Positions 53,121-60,846 are shown, counted from the first letter of the stretch. The stretch: DNA of 64,000 nt from SIG710 sp045604985 (GCA_045604985.1 JAZUPD010000018.1:62001-126000), one strand, 5' to 3'. Translations and numbers: made by a program. The notes: a model not told the origin generated them from the letters alone.

Positions 53121-53149
53121 ATATTAACATATTTCCTATTTTTTGTCAA
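53121..53149 (-). promoter_or_regulatory. Promoter of Nudix gene
   Basis: Minus strand TTGACA (53149-53144), 17 bases, TAATAT (53126-53121), 25 bases before the ATG. Confidence 0.7.
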
Positions 53150-53390
53150 TAGAGTCAAAGTGAATTTTTTTATATTGAAAATGTGATTCGATGGATAAGT
53201 ACGCCATCGTTATCAGATGTGATGGATAAGTCGTTCCAAATTTTCTTAAAGCGATACTTGAGCTGTTTCCTCTTGACACGTATGTGGAAAAGCCTGTTAA
53301 ATTTATGTAGATCGCAAATGCGTTCAATTCTCTTCCTCTATATTTTTTGGGATAAAAATAGTTCAAAGATCATATTTTGACTTTTGTAAT
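53150..53390. other. Intergenic; possible decayed coding sequence
   Basis: The plus-strand frame at 53230-53352 reads as protein-like text (LELFPLDTYVEKPVKFM, then a TAG, then IANAFNSLPLYFLG and a stop) that I cannot assign. Other open frames on both strands here have no ribosome site. Possibly a gene remnant. Confidence 0.3.
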
Positions 53391-53430
53391 GAGAAAATCC
53401 GCCGAAAATCGGCGGATTTTCTCAATTTTT
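53391..53430. terminator. Hairpin terminator downstream of rubrerythrin
   Basis: Perfect 15-bp stem GAGAAAATCCGCCGA / TCGGCGGATTTTCTC with a 3-base loop, then AATTTTT on the plus strand. On the minus strand it follows the rubrerythrin stop by about 35 bases and probably ends that transcript, although its T-run there is poor. Confidence 0.65.
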
Positions 53431-53465
53431 AATGTCTTTCGTACTACAACGGATACGGTTTTTTA

Positions 53466-54005
53466 TCAATAGTTTTCAGCCTTGAGCTCAAAGAAGGACT
53501 TAGGATGAGCGCAAACGGGGCAAAGCTCGGGTGCTGCCTTACCAACTACGATATGACCGCAGTTTCTGCACTTCCAAATAGCATCGCCATCCTTTGAGAA
53601 TACAAGTCCTCCCTCAACGTTTGAGAGAAGCTTAAGGTATCTCTCCTCGTGTTCCTTCTCGATATCGCCAACTGCCTTGAAGAGATATGCGATTCTTTTG
53701 AAGCCCTCTTCCTCTGCAACTCTTGCAAATTCAGCATACATATCCGTCCATTCATAGTTCTCTCCTGCAGCAGCATCCTTAAGATTCTCTGATGTTGTGG
53801 GAATATCGCCGTCGTGGAGAAGCTTGAACCAAAGCTTTGCGTGCTCCTTTTCATTGTGAGCTGTCTCCTCAAAGATAGCTGCGATCTGCTCGTAGCCTTC
53901 CTTTCTTGCCTTGGAAGCATAATATGTGTACTTGTTTCTTGCCTGCGATTCGCCTGCAAATGCAGCCATAAGATTAGCTTCTGTTCTTGATCCCTTAAGT
54001 TCCAT
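53466..54005 (-). CDS. rbr: Rubrerythrin
   Basis: A 179-residue rubrerythrin, an NADH-dependent peroxidase of anaerobes. The four-helix diiron domain (1-140) has 'AFAGESQARNKYTYYASKA', 'FEETAHNEKEHAKLWF' and 'VGDIEKEHEERYLKLL' with the Glu/His ligands; the C-terminal rubredoxin-like domain binds Fe by 'CRNCGH' and 'CPVCAHP'. AGGATT lies upstream of the ATG. The perR-like gene ends 27 bases upstream in the same direction, so both are under the PerR-type promoter. Confidence 0.96.
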   Translation of the reverse strand: MELKGSRTEANLMAAFAGESQARNKYTYYASKARKEGYEQIAAIFEETAHNEKEHAKLWFKLLHDGDIPTTSENLKDAAAGENYEWTDMYAEFARVAEEEGFKRIAYLFKAVGDIEKEHEERYLKLLSNVEGGLVFSKDGDAIWKCRNCGHIVVGKAAPELCPVCAHPKSFFELKAENY

Positions 54006-54032
54006 AATTCTTAATCCTTTCGAAAATAAAAT

Positions 54033-54401
54033 TTATTTTTGTTTGCCTTTACAGCAATTACAAACGTGTTTCACCATCAGCTCATAGCCGACTATTTTTT
54101 TTCCGATGCTGTTCTCAATGACATCCCGGAGAGAGCCGATGTCGGTATCAATTATTGAGCCACACTCAGTGCAAACCATATGGTCGTGGAGAGGGGCAAC
54201 TCGATCGTACCGATCGGGTGCATTTTCAGAGACAAGTTTGCGTATCTCGCTCTCCTTTGTCAAAAGTCCAAGATTTCTGTAAACCGTTCCGAGGGCTATT
54301 CTCGGCATTATGAGCTTTGCTTCATGGTATATTTCATCGGCACTTGGATGTGATTGCGATCGGTTTATAATATCGAGTATAAGCTTTTTTTGTTTAGTCA
54401 T
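54033..54401 (-). CDS. perR: Fur family regulator, PerR-like
   Basis: A 122-residue Fur-family repressor. The winged helix (about 1-75) has 'SQSHPSADEIYHEAKLIMPRIALGTVYRNLGLL'-type text typical of PerR/Fur (recognition helix 'ALGTVYRNL'), the metal region is 'DRVAPLHDHMVCTECGSIID', and a second Cys pair is 'KHVCNCCKG' (structural Zn). Position before rubrerythrin favours PerR over Fur or Zur. ATG 54401 has GTGAGG upstream; a GTG four codons earlier overlaps that site. An operator-like palindrome lies over its own transcription start. Confidence 0.9.
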   Translation of the reverse strand: MTKQKKLILDIINRSQSHPSADEIYHEAKLIMPRIALGTVYRNLGLLTKESEIRKLVSENAPDRYDRVAPLHDHMVCTECGSIIDTDIGSLRDVIENSIGKKIVGYELMVKHVCNCCKGKQK

Positions 54402-54418
54402 ATTTGACCTCACTTTTT

Positions 54419-54431
54419 AGGAATGATTCTT
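54419..54431 (-). promoter_or_regulatory. PerR/Fur-type operator (autoregulatory)
   Basis: AGGAATGATTCTT on the plus strand is an imperfect 13-mer palindrome with the AATnATT core shared by Fur-family boxes. It begins 12 bases downstream of the -10 of the perR promoter, over the expected start site, as for an autorepression operator. Confidence 0.65.
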
Positions 54432-54443
54432 AACTCTGATATT

Positions 54444-54471
54444 ATTATACCACTTTTTTTTTATTTGTCAA
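54444..54471 (-). promoter_or_regulatory. Promoter of perR-rbr operon
   Basis: Minus strand TTGACA (54471-54466), 16 bases, TATAAT (54449-54444). Confidence 0.75.
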
Positions 54472-54487
54472 GAGATTTTGAAAAAAA

Positions 54488-55201
54488 TCAAGAATTATTC
54501 TTAATCAATTTTCTCAGCTCATCCAAAGCGTCCGAAAGACCTCCTACCTTGTCGATTATTCCAAGCTCGACCGCCTCGTTTCCGTCGACTATCGAACCAA
54601 CGTCTGTCGCCATTTCATCGGGACGCATCATAAGCTCTCTTATTTTTTCTGGGGCAACTCTTGAATGATCGGTTATAAATTTAATGATCCTTTTTTGCAT
54701 ATCCTCAAAATATCTGAAGGTCTGGGGAACTCCTATAACAAGTCCGTTTATTCTCACAGGATGGATAGTCATGGTGGCAGAGGGAACGATAAATGATCGC
54801 TTTGCGGCAACGGCAAGAGGAACTCCGATGGAATGTCCGCCGCCGAGAACGATAGAAACTGTCGGCTTTGACATAGAGGCTATCATCTCAGCAATAGCAA
54901 GTCCTGCCTCAACATCTCCTCCCATAGTGTTCAGTACAATGAGAAGTCCTTCTATCTCCTCGCTTTCCTCAATGGCAACGAGAAGCGGGATCACATGCTC
55001 ATATTTTGTTGCCTTTTGGCTTTCGCCAAGAAGGTAATGCCCCTCGATCTGCCCGATAATGGAAAGACAATGAATGGTCTCGCAAGAGTTTTTGGTAACC
55101 ACGCTTCCGCTTTTGATTATTCCCTCAAAATTTTCCCCCAGTGGGGAATTGTTTTCGTTCTGAGAGGAATTTTGTTCCGTCTTTTTTTCATTTTCAGCCA
55201 T
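54488..55201 (-). CDS. ClpP-like serine protease (TepA/SDH type)
   Basis: A 237-residue member of the ClpP/crotonase-type protease group. The N-terminal Asn/Glu/Ser-rich tail (1-40) is followed by the ClpP fold: 'LLIVLNTMGGDVEAGLAIAEMI' (oxyanion region), the nucleophile in 'LGGGHSIGVPLAVAAKR', and 'TMTIHPVRINGLVIG' with the His. The overall pattern matches TepA of Bacillus, an ATPase-independent cytoplasmic or membrane-associated peptidase thought to clear signal or membrane peptides. It is transcribed toward perR, which has its own promoter. A 13-mer Fur-like palindrome overlaps its stop. Confidence 0.85.
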   Translation of the reverse strand: MAENEKKTEQNSSQNENNSPLGENFEGIIKSGSVVTKNSCETIHCLSIIGQIEGHYLLGESQKATKYEHVIPLLVAIEESEEIEGLLIVLNTMGGDVEAGLAIAEMIASMSKPTVSIVLGGGHSIGVPLAVAAKRSFIVPSATMTIHPVRINGLVIGVPQTFRYFEDMQKRIIKFITDHSRVAPEKIRELMMRPDEMATDVGSIVDGNEAVELGIIDKVGGLSDALDELRKLIKNNS

Positions 55202-55311
55202 TTTTATTCTCCTTTGGTATAGATATTAACATAATTATTTACCAAAAAGAGTCCCCATACCCATCTGTCGAATACTTTTTTTGCCTTTTTTCAGATTTTT
55301 TCAAATAATAC

Positions 55312-55340
55312 TTGACAAATGGATGAACTTGTTGTATAAT
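55312..55340 (+). promoter_or_regulatory. Consensus promoter of tRNA gene
   Basis: TTGACA (55312-55317), 17 bases, TATAAT (55335-55340). Perfect consensus, 21 bases before the tRNA 5' end. Confidence 0.85.
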
Positions 55341-55361
55341 ATCTCTTGTTCAACTGAATAG

Positions 55362-55438
55362 GGGGCATTAGCTCAGTTGGTTAGAGCTACCGGCTCATAA
55401 CCGGTCGGTCCGGGGTTCGAGTCCCTGATGCCCCACCA
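55362..55438 (+). tRNA. tRNA with anticodon CAT (Met elongator or Ile2)
   Basis: A 77-base tRNA with encoded CCA. Acceptor GGGGCAT / ATGCCCC, D arm GCTC...GAGC, anticodon stem ACCGG / CCGGT around the loop CTCATAA (anticodon CAT), and T arm with GTTCGAG. Initiator features are absent: position 1 pairs with 72 and there are no three consecutive G-C pairs next to the anticodon loop. Elongator Met and lysidine-modified Ile2 cannot be told apart safely by eye. Own promoter and terminator. Confidence 0.95.
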
Positions 55439-55440
55439 AA

Positions 55441-55473
55441 AAAACAGATTTCAATGCGAAATCTGTTTTTTTT
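55441..55473 (+). terminator. Terminator of tRNA transcript
   Basis: 11-bp stem AAAACAGATTT / AAATCTGTTTT, 7-base loop, then a run of T. Directly after the CCA end. Confidence 0.8.
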
Positions 55474-55474
55474 A

Positions 55475-55845
55475 TTAAAATATGTTCGAAATAACTTTCT
55501 TCTTCCACAGCATCGAAAAAATCCGTATTTTTTCATTACAGCAAGAGGGTGTTTTTCCACATGGGCAAGAAGAAGCTCGATGTTCTTATCCTTACGTTTA
55601 TCATATAGTGCTTCAACGGCATTCATTGCCGTTGAGTCAAGGGAATTTACTGCACCCAAGTGAAGAATGAGATATTTTATATCTTCGTCGTCAAGAGCAA
55701 CTCCGGATGCAAGTGCAAGGGCGATTGAAAGAGGAAGGGCAATTATTGCAACTATAATCCCCGCTATGACATCGGAAACGAATTGCTTTCCCGAATAGTT
55801 TTTAATTACAGAAAAGAACTTTGGCTTCAGATAAAAATTATTCAA
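55475..55845 (-). pseudogene. SulP-family anion transporter remnant
   Basis: The minus-strand frame from TTG 55845 begins like a SulP permease ('FVSDVIAGIIVAIIALPLSI', first membrane helix) and then jumps, after ALASGV, straight into the C-terminal STAS domain ('YLILHLGAVNSLDSTAMNAV'). The rest of the membrane domain, roughly 450 residues, is missing. After KKYGFF the reading frame shifts: one base less in the A6 run at 55516-55521 would restore DAVEEESYFEHI, the expected end. So the gene has a large internal deletion and a +1 slip. The continuation into the tRNA complement is not real protein. Confidence 0.75.
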
Positions 55846-55968
55846 GATCTATGTCTACTTATGATCAAAGATTCTATATATTATAGCACGCTGAAATGAG
55901 ATTTCAATGAATTTTTCCAACAAAAAAGACATGAAAAAGCGTCAAAACACTATATTTCAACAAAATTC

Positions 55969-58578
55969 TTATATGTTTGGTTTTTTGAATTTACTTAGCT
56001 CCTCGTCAATTTCTTTCCGCACTTGGCAGACCTCCTCATAGAATATCCTTGCGGGTATTCTCTCCGCTCCGTGCCCGAGGACTATCATCTGCTCAAGATT
56101 ATCAGAAGTTGCAACCCTCACTCTGTATTTTTTCGCCATTTCAAGAGTGACTCGTTCGATATAGGCATCTGCAGTTTCTGCTTCCTTGGTATATACCACA
56201 TGGATTCCTCCGTACTTTTCGACAGAGCCGCGCCCGCCTGCAACCTTATATGCATCGAAAACCAGTATAACTCCGCAGTCACGATATCCCTGATAATTGC
56301 AGAGGATGTCGGTGAGTAGTTTTCGCGCAAGATTGAGATTGTCCTCTGCGATCCTTTTAAGCTCATCCCATGCAAAAATTATATTATAACCGTCAACAAG
56401 AAGATATTCGGGAAGATACGCCTTGGTTTTTTTCGTCTTCTGAGCCTTTGGTTTGTCATAATCTCGCAGGATCCTCTCCGGAGGCAAGGTCCTCTTTTTT
56501 ATTGGGCCGAAGGTGCGCTCAAAAATGGCTTTAAGCTCCTTATCCATAATGAGATTTTCCTCATAGGAAAGTTCGCTTTTGACTTTTATATTGCCGCCGC
56601 CAATGGCGATTGAAGAATCATCCTTCGAGTCATTCTGAGTGTTCCTATAAAAATCCTCGATATGCATATGGGATTCAACCTCGTCCCATTTCACGAGGAA
56701 GCCCGTTCCCGCCGAGCAAAATACCGAATCCGCACTGTTTTCCGGATCTCGCTGTGCATCATAGCCTATTTCGCTGATGACGTTTTCCGGATGGCAGCAT
56801 TTTTTATAGCCGCCGAAATTTATAGTCAAGCGTCCTTTTCCCTTGGTATAGGCACTGACATCCTTTGCATAGCTCCTCATTTTTCTTACGGGCGCAGAGC
56901 CAACTAGAAGCATATATCCCTCGCTCTTTACCTCGGGAGGCGAAAAGCTTCCGCTCATAAGTCCGATATCCGAAATGGCACGTCCGATATTTTCCTCGGG
57001 AACTGTAAGTCTGAAATCGTAATAAGGCTCAAGAAGTACGCTTTTTGCCCTCATAAGTCCCTGACGGACAGCACGGTAAGTCGCCTGTCTGAAATCTCCG
57101 CCCTCGGTGTGCTTTTTATGGGCTTTTCCTGCCATGAGAGTTATTCTCATATCTGTGATAGGAGACCCTGTGAGCACTCCCAAGTGCTGTTTTTCACCAA
57201 GATGGGTCATAATAAGCCTTTGCCAATTCTTTTCAAGGAGATTTTCGCTGCAAAGAGTGTCAAAGCTGAGACCGCTGCCTTCACCCGTGCCTTCAAGCAT
57301 CAAATGAACCTCCGCATAGTGACGCAAAGGCTCAAAATGACCGACACCAAAGGCTGCTCCTTCAATAGTTTCCTTATAAACTATATCTCCTTCGTCAAAA
57401 TCGACTTCGATTCCATATCTGTCAAGAATGACTCGCTTCAGCACCTCAAGCCGGACCTCGCCCATGACCTTGATGTGTATTTCACCGAGTCTTTCGTTCC
57501 AGAGCGACGAAAGCTCGGGATCTTCCTCCTCGAGACGGCGAATGAATGAATAAAGTTCGGCAACATTGCAGTCCTTTGGAGGGATGATCCTGTATGTCAG
57601 AACAGGCTCAAGAACGGGTTCGGGAGATTCCATTTCGATTCCTATTCCTTGCCCTGCATAAGTGGATTCAAGACCTGTTACTGCACATATCTGACCTGCC
57701 TCAACTCTTTCACACGGGGTGAATTTTGAGCCGGAATATATCCTTATCTGATCGACCTTTTCGATTTTGTCATCGCCAAGCTCCAGCACGGTTTTTGCTG
57801 AAAGAGTACCGCCTGTTATCTTCATATGCGTTAGGCGGTTTCCGCTCTTGTCTCGTGTTATCTTATATACTTTTGCGCCGAAATTTTCGGAGTATTTTTT
57901 CGGTAGTGTATATTTTTCGAGGGCTTCAAAAAGCTCGTCAACACCTTGAAGCTTTAGGGCCGATCCGAAAAAGCAAGGGAAAAGACGGCGGGATGCAATA
58001 AGCGCCGTTGTGCCTTTATCGAGTTTTTCGGAGGTCAGCTTCCCCTCTATATAATCATCAAGGAGTTCCTCCGAAAGAAGGGATATTTCCTCTGCCATGT
58101 TTTCGCCCGAAAAATCAATGCATCCGTCTCCAAAATGATCCTTCAAAGCACGCATCGTCACCTCTCTGATGGGAGAGGGAAGGTCCGTTTTGTTTATAAA
58201 AATAAAGGTTGGGATACGATAGCGCATGAGAAGCTGCCAGATGGTAGATGTATGCGCTTGAATACCCTCTGAGGCACTGATAACGAGAATGGCATAGTCA
58301 AGAACTCGCAATGTTCTCTCTGCCTCTCCCGAAAAATCCACATGTCCGGGTGTGTCAAGCAGGGTCATCTGACAGTCGGGAGAAAAATTAAGCAGTGCCT
58401 GTTTTGAAAAGATGGTTATTCCTCTTTCTCTTTCAAGAAAGAAGGTGTCAAGAAAAGCATCCTTATGGTCAACTCTGCCAACTTTGCGTATTGTTCCGCT
58501 TTTGAATAGCAATGCCTCGGAAAGAGTGGTCTTTCCCGCATCCACATGGGCAAGTATTCCGAGAGTAAGTCTTTTCAT
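55969..58578 (-). CDS. Ribosome-protection-type translational GTPase fused to Rae1/YacP-like NYN nuclease domain
   Basis: An 869-residue fusion. Residues 1 to about 650 follow TetM/TetW/EF-G: G1 'AHVDAGKTT' (10-18), 'DTPGHVDF', 'NKTD', domains III-V with 'LLEPYYDFRLTVPEE'. The domain IV tip that reads YSPVST in TetM is here 'GKAHKKHTEGGDFRQA', so tetracycline resistance is doubtful. After a Lys-rich linker (about 700-724) comes a NYN/PIN-type domain (724-855) with 'LLVDGYNIIFAWDEL', 'VILVFDAYKVAG', 'ETADAYIERV' and 'VATSDNLEQ', the acidic pattern of YacP. YacP is Rae1, which cuts mRNA in the ribosomal A site in B. subtilis. Single-gene unit with its own promoter. Confidence 0.88.
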   Translation of the reverse strand: MKRLTLGILAHVDAGKTTLSEALLFKSGTIRKVGRVDHKDAFLDTFFLERERGITIFSKQALLNFSPDCQMTLLDTPGHVDFSGEAERTLRVLDYAILVISASEGIQAHTSTIWQLLMRYRIPTFIFINKTDLPSPIREVTMRALKDHFGDGCIDFSGENMAEEISLLSEELLDDYIEGKLTSEKLDKGTTALIASRRLFPCFFGSALKLQGVDELFEALEKYTLPKKYSENFGAKVYKITRDKSGNRLTHMKITGGTLSAKTVLELGDDKIEKVDQIRIYSGSKFTPCERVEAGQICAVTGLESTYAGQGIGIEMESPEPVLEPVLTYRIIPPKDCNVAELYSFIRRLEEEDPELSSLWNERLGEIHIKVMGEVRLEVLKRVILDRYGIEVDFDEGDIVYKETIEGAAFGVGHFEPLRHYAEVHLMLEGTGEGSGLSFDTLCSENLLEKNWQRLIMTHLGEKQHLGVLTGSPITDMRITLMAGKAHKKHTEGGDFRQATYRAVRQGLMRAKSVLLEPYYDFRLTVPEENIGRAISDIGLMSGSFSPPEVKSEGYMLLVGSAPVRKMRSYAKDVSAYTKGKGRLTINFGGYKKCCHPENVISEIGYDAQRDPENSADSVFCSAGTGFLVKWDEVESHMHIEDFYRNTQNDSKDDSSIAIGGGNIKVKSELSYEENLIMDKELKAIFERTFGPIKKRTLPPERILRDYDKPKAQKTKKTKAYLPEYLLVDGYNIIFAWDELKRIAEDNLNLARKLLTDILCNYQGYRDCGVILVFDAYKVAGGRGSVEKYGGIHVVYTKEAETADAYIERVTLEMAKKYRVRVATSDNLEQMIVLGHGAERIPARIFYEEVCQVRKEIDEELSKFKKPNI

Positions 58579-58614
58579 GCTTATTTTTCTCCTTTCCGAA
58601 ATAGTACGATATAT

Positions 58615-58643
58615 ATTTTAACATAAAATATACGCTATTTCAA
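58615..58643 (-). promoter_or_regulatory. Promoter of GTPase-nuclease fusion gene
   Basis: Minus strand TTGAAA (58643-58638), 17 bases, TAAAAT (58620-58615), 37 bases before the ATG; divergent from the asnA promoter. Confidence 0.65.
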
Positions 58644-58652
58644 CATAGAATA

Positions 58653-58681
58653 TTGACAAATTGCGAAAAAAGAGGTAAAAT
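58653..58681 (+). promoter_or_regulatory. Promoter of asnA
   Basis: TTGACA (58653-58658), 17 bases, TAAAAT (58676-58681), 33 bases before the ATG. Confidence 0.75.
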
Positions 58682-58713
58682 AATAAAGTATTTTTTTATC
58701 AGAGGTGGTTTAA

Positions 58714-59718
58714 ATGTCAAAGCTTTATATCCCGAATGGGTATTCCTCTCATCTTACGGTAAGACAGACCGAGCTTGCAATTAAAAAGGTCAAGGATTTC
58801 TTTGAGCGGGATCTTGCCATCGGGCTTAATCTGACTCGTGTTTCAGCACCGCTTTTTGTCGAATCCACAAGCGGTCTTAACGATACCCTCAGCGGTGTTG
58901 AACGCCCCGTTGATTTCTCGGTTTTCTCGGGAGAAAGATTTGAGATTGTTCAGTCTCTTGCAAAATGGAAGAGAATGGCACTGAAGCAATATGATTTCAA
59001 GGTTGGCGAGGGGCTTTACACCGATATGAACGCTATTCGCCGCGATGAGGAGACGGACAATATCCATTCGCTTTTCGTTGACCAGTGGGACTGGGAAAAG
59101 ATAATAACAAAGGAGCAGAGAACTATTGAAACTCTGAAAAAGGCGGTTACAAATATCTATGCTGCCATCCGTCACACGGAAAACTATATCGTCGATGATT
59201 ATAACTTTATCGAAAGTTTCCTGCCCGAAGATATTACATTTATTACCACCCAAGAACTTGAGGACAAATATCCCGAACTTACTCCAAAAGAGAGAGAATA
59301 CGCAGCTTCAAAGGAATTCGGCGCAATTTTCCTTATGCAGATCGGTGGCAAGCTCCGCTCTGGAAATATGCACGACGGCAGGGCCCCTGACTATGACGAT
59401 TGGACACTTAACGGTGACCTTATAGTATATTATCCCGTTCTCGATATAGCTCTTGAGCTTTCCTCAATGGGAATAAGAGTTGACGAGGAAGCTCTTGACA
59501 GACAGTTGAAGGAGCGAGGATGCGAGGTCAGAAAATCACTGCCTTTCCACCGTGCGCTCCTTGCGGGTCAGCTTCCTTACACCATCGGCGGCGGCATCGG
59601 TCAATCGAGGATCTGTATGTTTTTCTTGCGAAAAGCACATATAGGAGAGGTTCAATCTTCTTTCTGGCCTCGGGATGTTGTGGAGAAATGTGAAAAACAC
59701 GGCATAAAGCTGCTATAA
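58714..59718 (+). CDS. asnA: Aspartate-ammonia ligase (asparagine synthetase A)
   Basis: A 334-residue AsnA, which makes asparagine from aspartate, ammonia and ATP; it is related to class II aminoacyl-tRNA synthetases. Visible: 'RVSAPLFVESTSGLNDTLSG', 'QSLAKWKRMAL', 'GLYTDMNAIRRDEETDNIHS' (motif 2 region), 'FLMQIGGKLRSGNMHDGRAPDYDDW' and 'LPYTIGGGIGQSRICMF' (motif 3 region). AGAGGTGG precedes the ATG. A bidirectional terminator follows. Single-gene unit. Confidence 0.96.
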   Translation: MSKLYIPNGYSSHLTVRQTELAIKKVKDFFERDLAIGLNLTRVSAPLFVESTSGLNDTLSGVERPVDFSVFSGERFEIVQSLAKWKRMALKQYDFKVGEGLYTDMNAIRRDEETDNIHSLFVDQWDWEKIITKEQRTIETLKKAVTNIYAAIRHTENYIVDDYNFIESFLPEDITFITTQELEDKYPELTPKEREYAASKEFGAIFLMQIGGKLRSGNMHDGRAPDYDDWTLNGDLIVYYPVLDIALELSSMGIRVDEEALDRQLKERGCEVRKSLPFHRALLAGQLPYTIGGGIGQSRICMFFLRKAHIGEVQSSFWPRDVVEKCEKHGIKLL

Positions 59719-59733
59719 GATCTTTTAGAACAC

Positions 59734-59767
59734 AAAAAAGTCAAGGCAAATTCACCTTGACTTTTTT
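59734..59767. terminator. Bidirectional terminator between asnA and CD1247-like gene
   Basis: Perfect 13-bp stem AAAAAAGTCAAGG / CCTTGACTTTTTT with an 8-base loop; T-run on both strands. Confidence 0.85.
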
Positions 59768-59788
59768 CTTTGGAATATTTTTATTTCA

Positions 59789-60202
59789 TCAGCCGCCGAT
59801 CTTTTCCTGGCAAGCGGGGCAAACGAGGTCATTGCGGTCGATGGTGCTGTCAAAGCAGATAGTCTCGCCACAGGAGGGACATTCGATCTCGTAGCACTCC
59901 TCGTCGAAATCATCCTCATCGTCGTCAAAATCGCAGTCGCAGTCGCAATCACAGCAGTCGCAATCGCAGAAATCATCCTCGTCTGCATAGAAATCTTCTT
60001 CAAGAGTTCCCAGATCCTCGTCAACCTCTTCGATATAATCGTTAAGATACTCAACGTCCTCTTCGAGATCAGCGATTGTGCGGGACATATCCTCCACAAG
60101 AGCTATAAGCTCATTTATGATCTTTGTTTCGGGCTTTCCTGCGTCAAGTCCGAGACCCTCTGTAAGTCCTTTAAGATAAGTTGCCTTTTCGGTAAGTGTC
60201 AT
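59789..60202 (-). CDS. CD1247-like acidic zinc-ribbon protein
   Basis: A 137-residue protein. The N-terminal helix 'ATYLKGLTEGLGLDAGKPETKIINELI' and coiled coil (1-70) fit what I know as the CD1247 N-terminal domain of Clostridia. A very acidic stretch with alternating Asp/Cys (about 77-100) follows, with three or four extra Cys residues, then a zinc ribbon with 'ECPSCGETICF' and 'LVCPACQEKIGG'. Function is unknown; a metal- or nucleic-acid-binding role is possible. It lies 86 bases after efp in the same direction, a pairing common in Clostridia. Confidence 0.8.
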   Translation of the reverse strand: MTLTEKATYLKGLTEGLGLDAGKPETKIINELIALVEDMSRTIADLEEDVEYLNDYIEEVDEDLGTLEEDFYADEDDFCDCDCCDCDCDCDFDDDEDDFDEECYEIECPSCGETICFDSTIDRNDLVCPACQEKIGG

Positions 60203-60288
60203 GATATAAATTTCCTTTCTGATATTCGTTTTTTGATTTTAATATAGGGGAAGTGCCGGAAAACGGACTTCCCCTTGATAGTTATAGC

Positions 60289-60846
60289 TTAAACTCTGGA
60301 GAGATACTCGCCTGTACGAGTGTCGATCTTAAGTGTATCGCCAATGTTGATAAAGAGCGGAACCTTAACGACCGCACCCGTTTCAAGAGTTGCGGGCTTA
60401 AGAGTGTTTGTTGCCGTGTTGCCTGCAAAGCCGGGGTCTGTTTCTGTAACCTCAAGCTCAACGAATGTGGGAGGCTCAACGCCGAAAATGTTGCCCTTAT
60501 AGGAAATGATCTTGCACATCATCTCTTCTTTAACGAACTTAAAGTTATCGCCGACCTTGTCGCGGGAAACGAGAGTTTCCTCCCATGTTTCTGTATCGAG
60601 GAAGTGATAAAGATCTCCATCGTCATAAGAATACTGCATGTCCTTTCTGTCGATGTAAGCATTCTCGAACTTATCAGTGGGGTTGAAGGTCTCTTCAATA
60701 ACTGCGCCTGTGATAACGTTCTTGAGCTTGGTACGAACAAAAGCAGCACCCTTACCGGGCTTTACATGCTGGAATTCAACGACCTGAAGAACCTGTCCGT
60801 CTCTGTCAAAAGTAATACCGTTTTTGAAATCGCCTGCTACTACCAT
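60289..60846 (-). CDS. efp: Elongation factor P
   Basis: A 185-residue EF-P that rescues ribosomes stalled on polyproline. Three beta-barrel domains; the tip loop is 'HVKPGKGAAF' with Lys32 at the position modified in other bacteria. The C-terminal 'NTATNTLKPATLETGAVVKVPLFINIGDTLKIDTRTGEYLSR'-type ending is the family signature (residues about 142-184). GGAGGATT lies before the ATG. Own promoter; the CD1247-like gene follows. Confidence 0.97.
   Translation of the reverse strand: MVVAGDFKNGITFDRDGQVLQVVEFQHVKPGKGAAFVRTKLKNVITGAVIEETFNPTDKFENAYIDRKDMQYSYDDGDLYHFLDTETWEETLVSRDKVGDNFKFVKEEMMCKIISYKGNIFGVEPPTFVELEVTETDPGFAGNTATNTLKPATLETGAVVKVPLFINIGDTLKIDTRTGEYLSRV

Noticed and set aside
55362..55440. 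tRNA gene as an integration site for a mobile element
   Set aside because: No integrase, no direct repeat of the tRNA 3' end and no foreign gene content nearby were seen.
55387..55475. Peptide ending GASGTRTPDR-like text on the minus strand
   Set aside because: This is the complement of the tRNA gene, a well-known artefact in protein databases.
55969..58578. Annotation as a tetracycline resistance (TetW/TetM) gene
   Set aside because: The domain IV loop motif YSPVST is missing and a nuclease domain is fused; no mobile-element context. Resistance should not be inferred from the family name.
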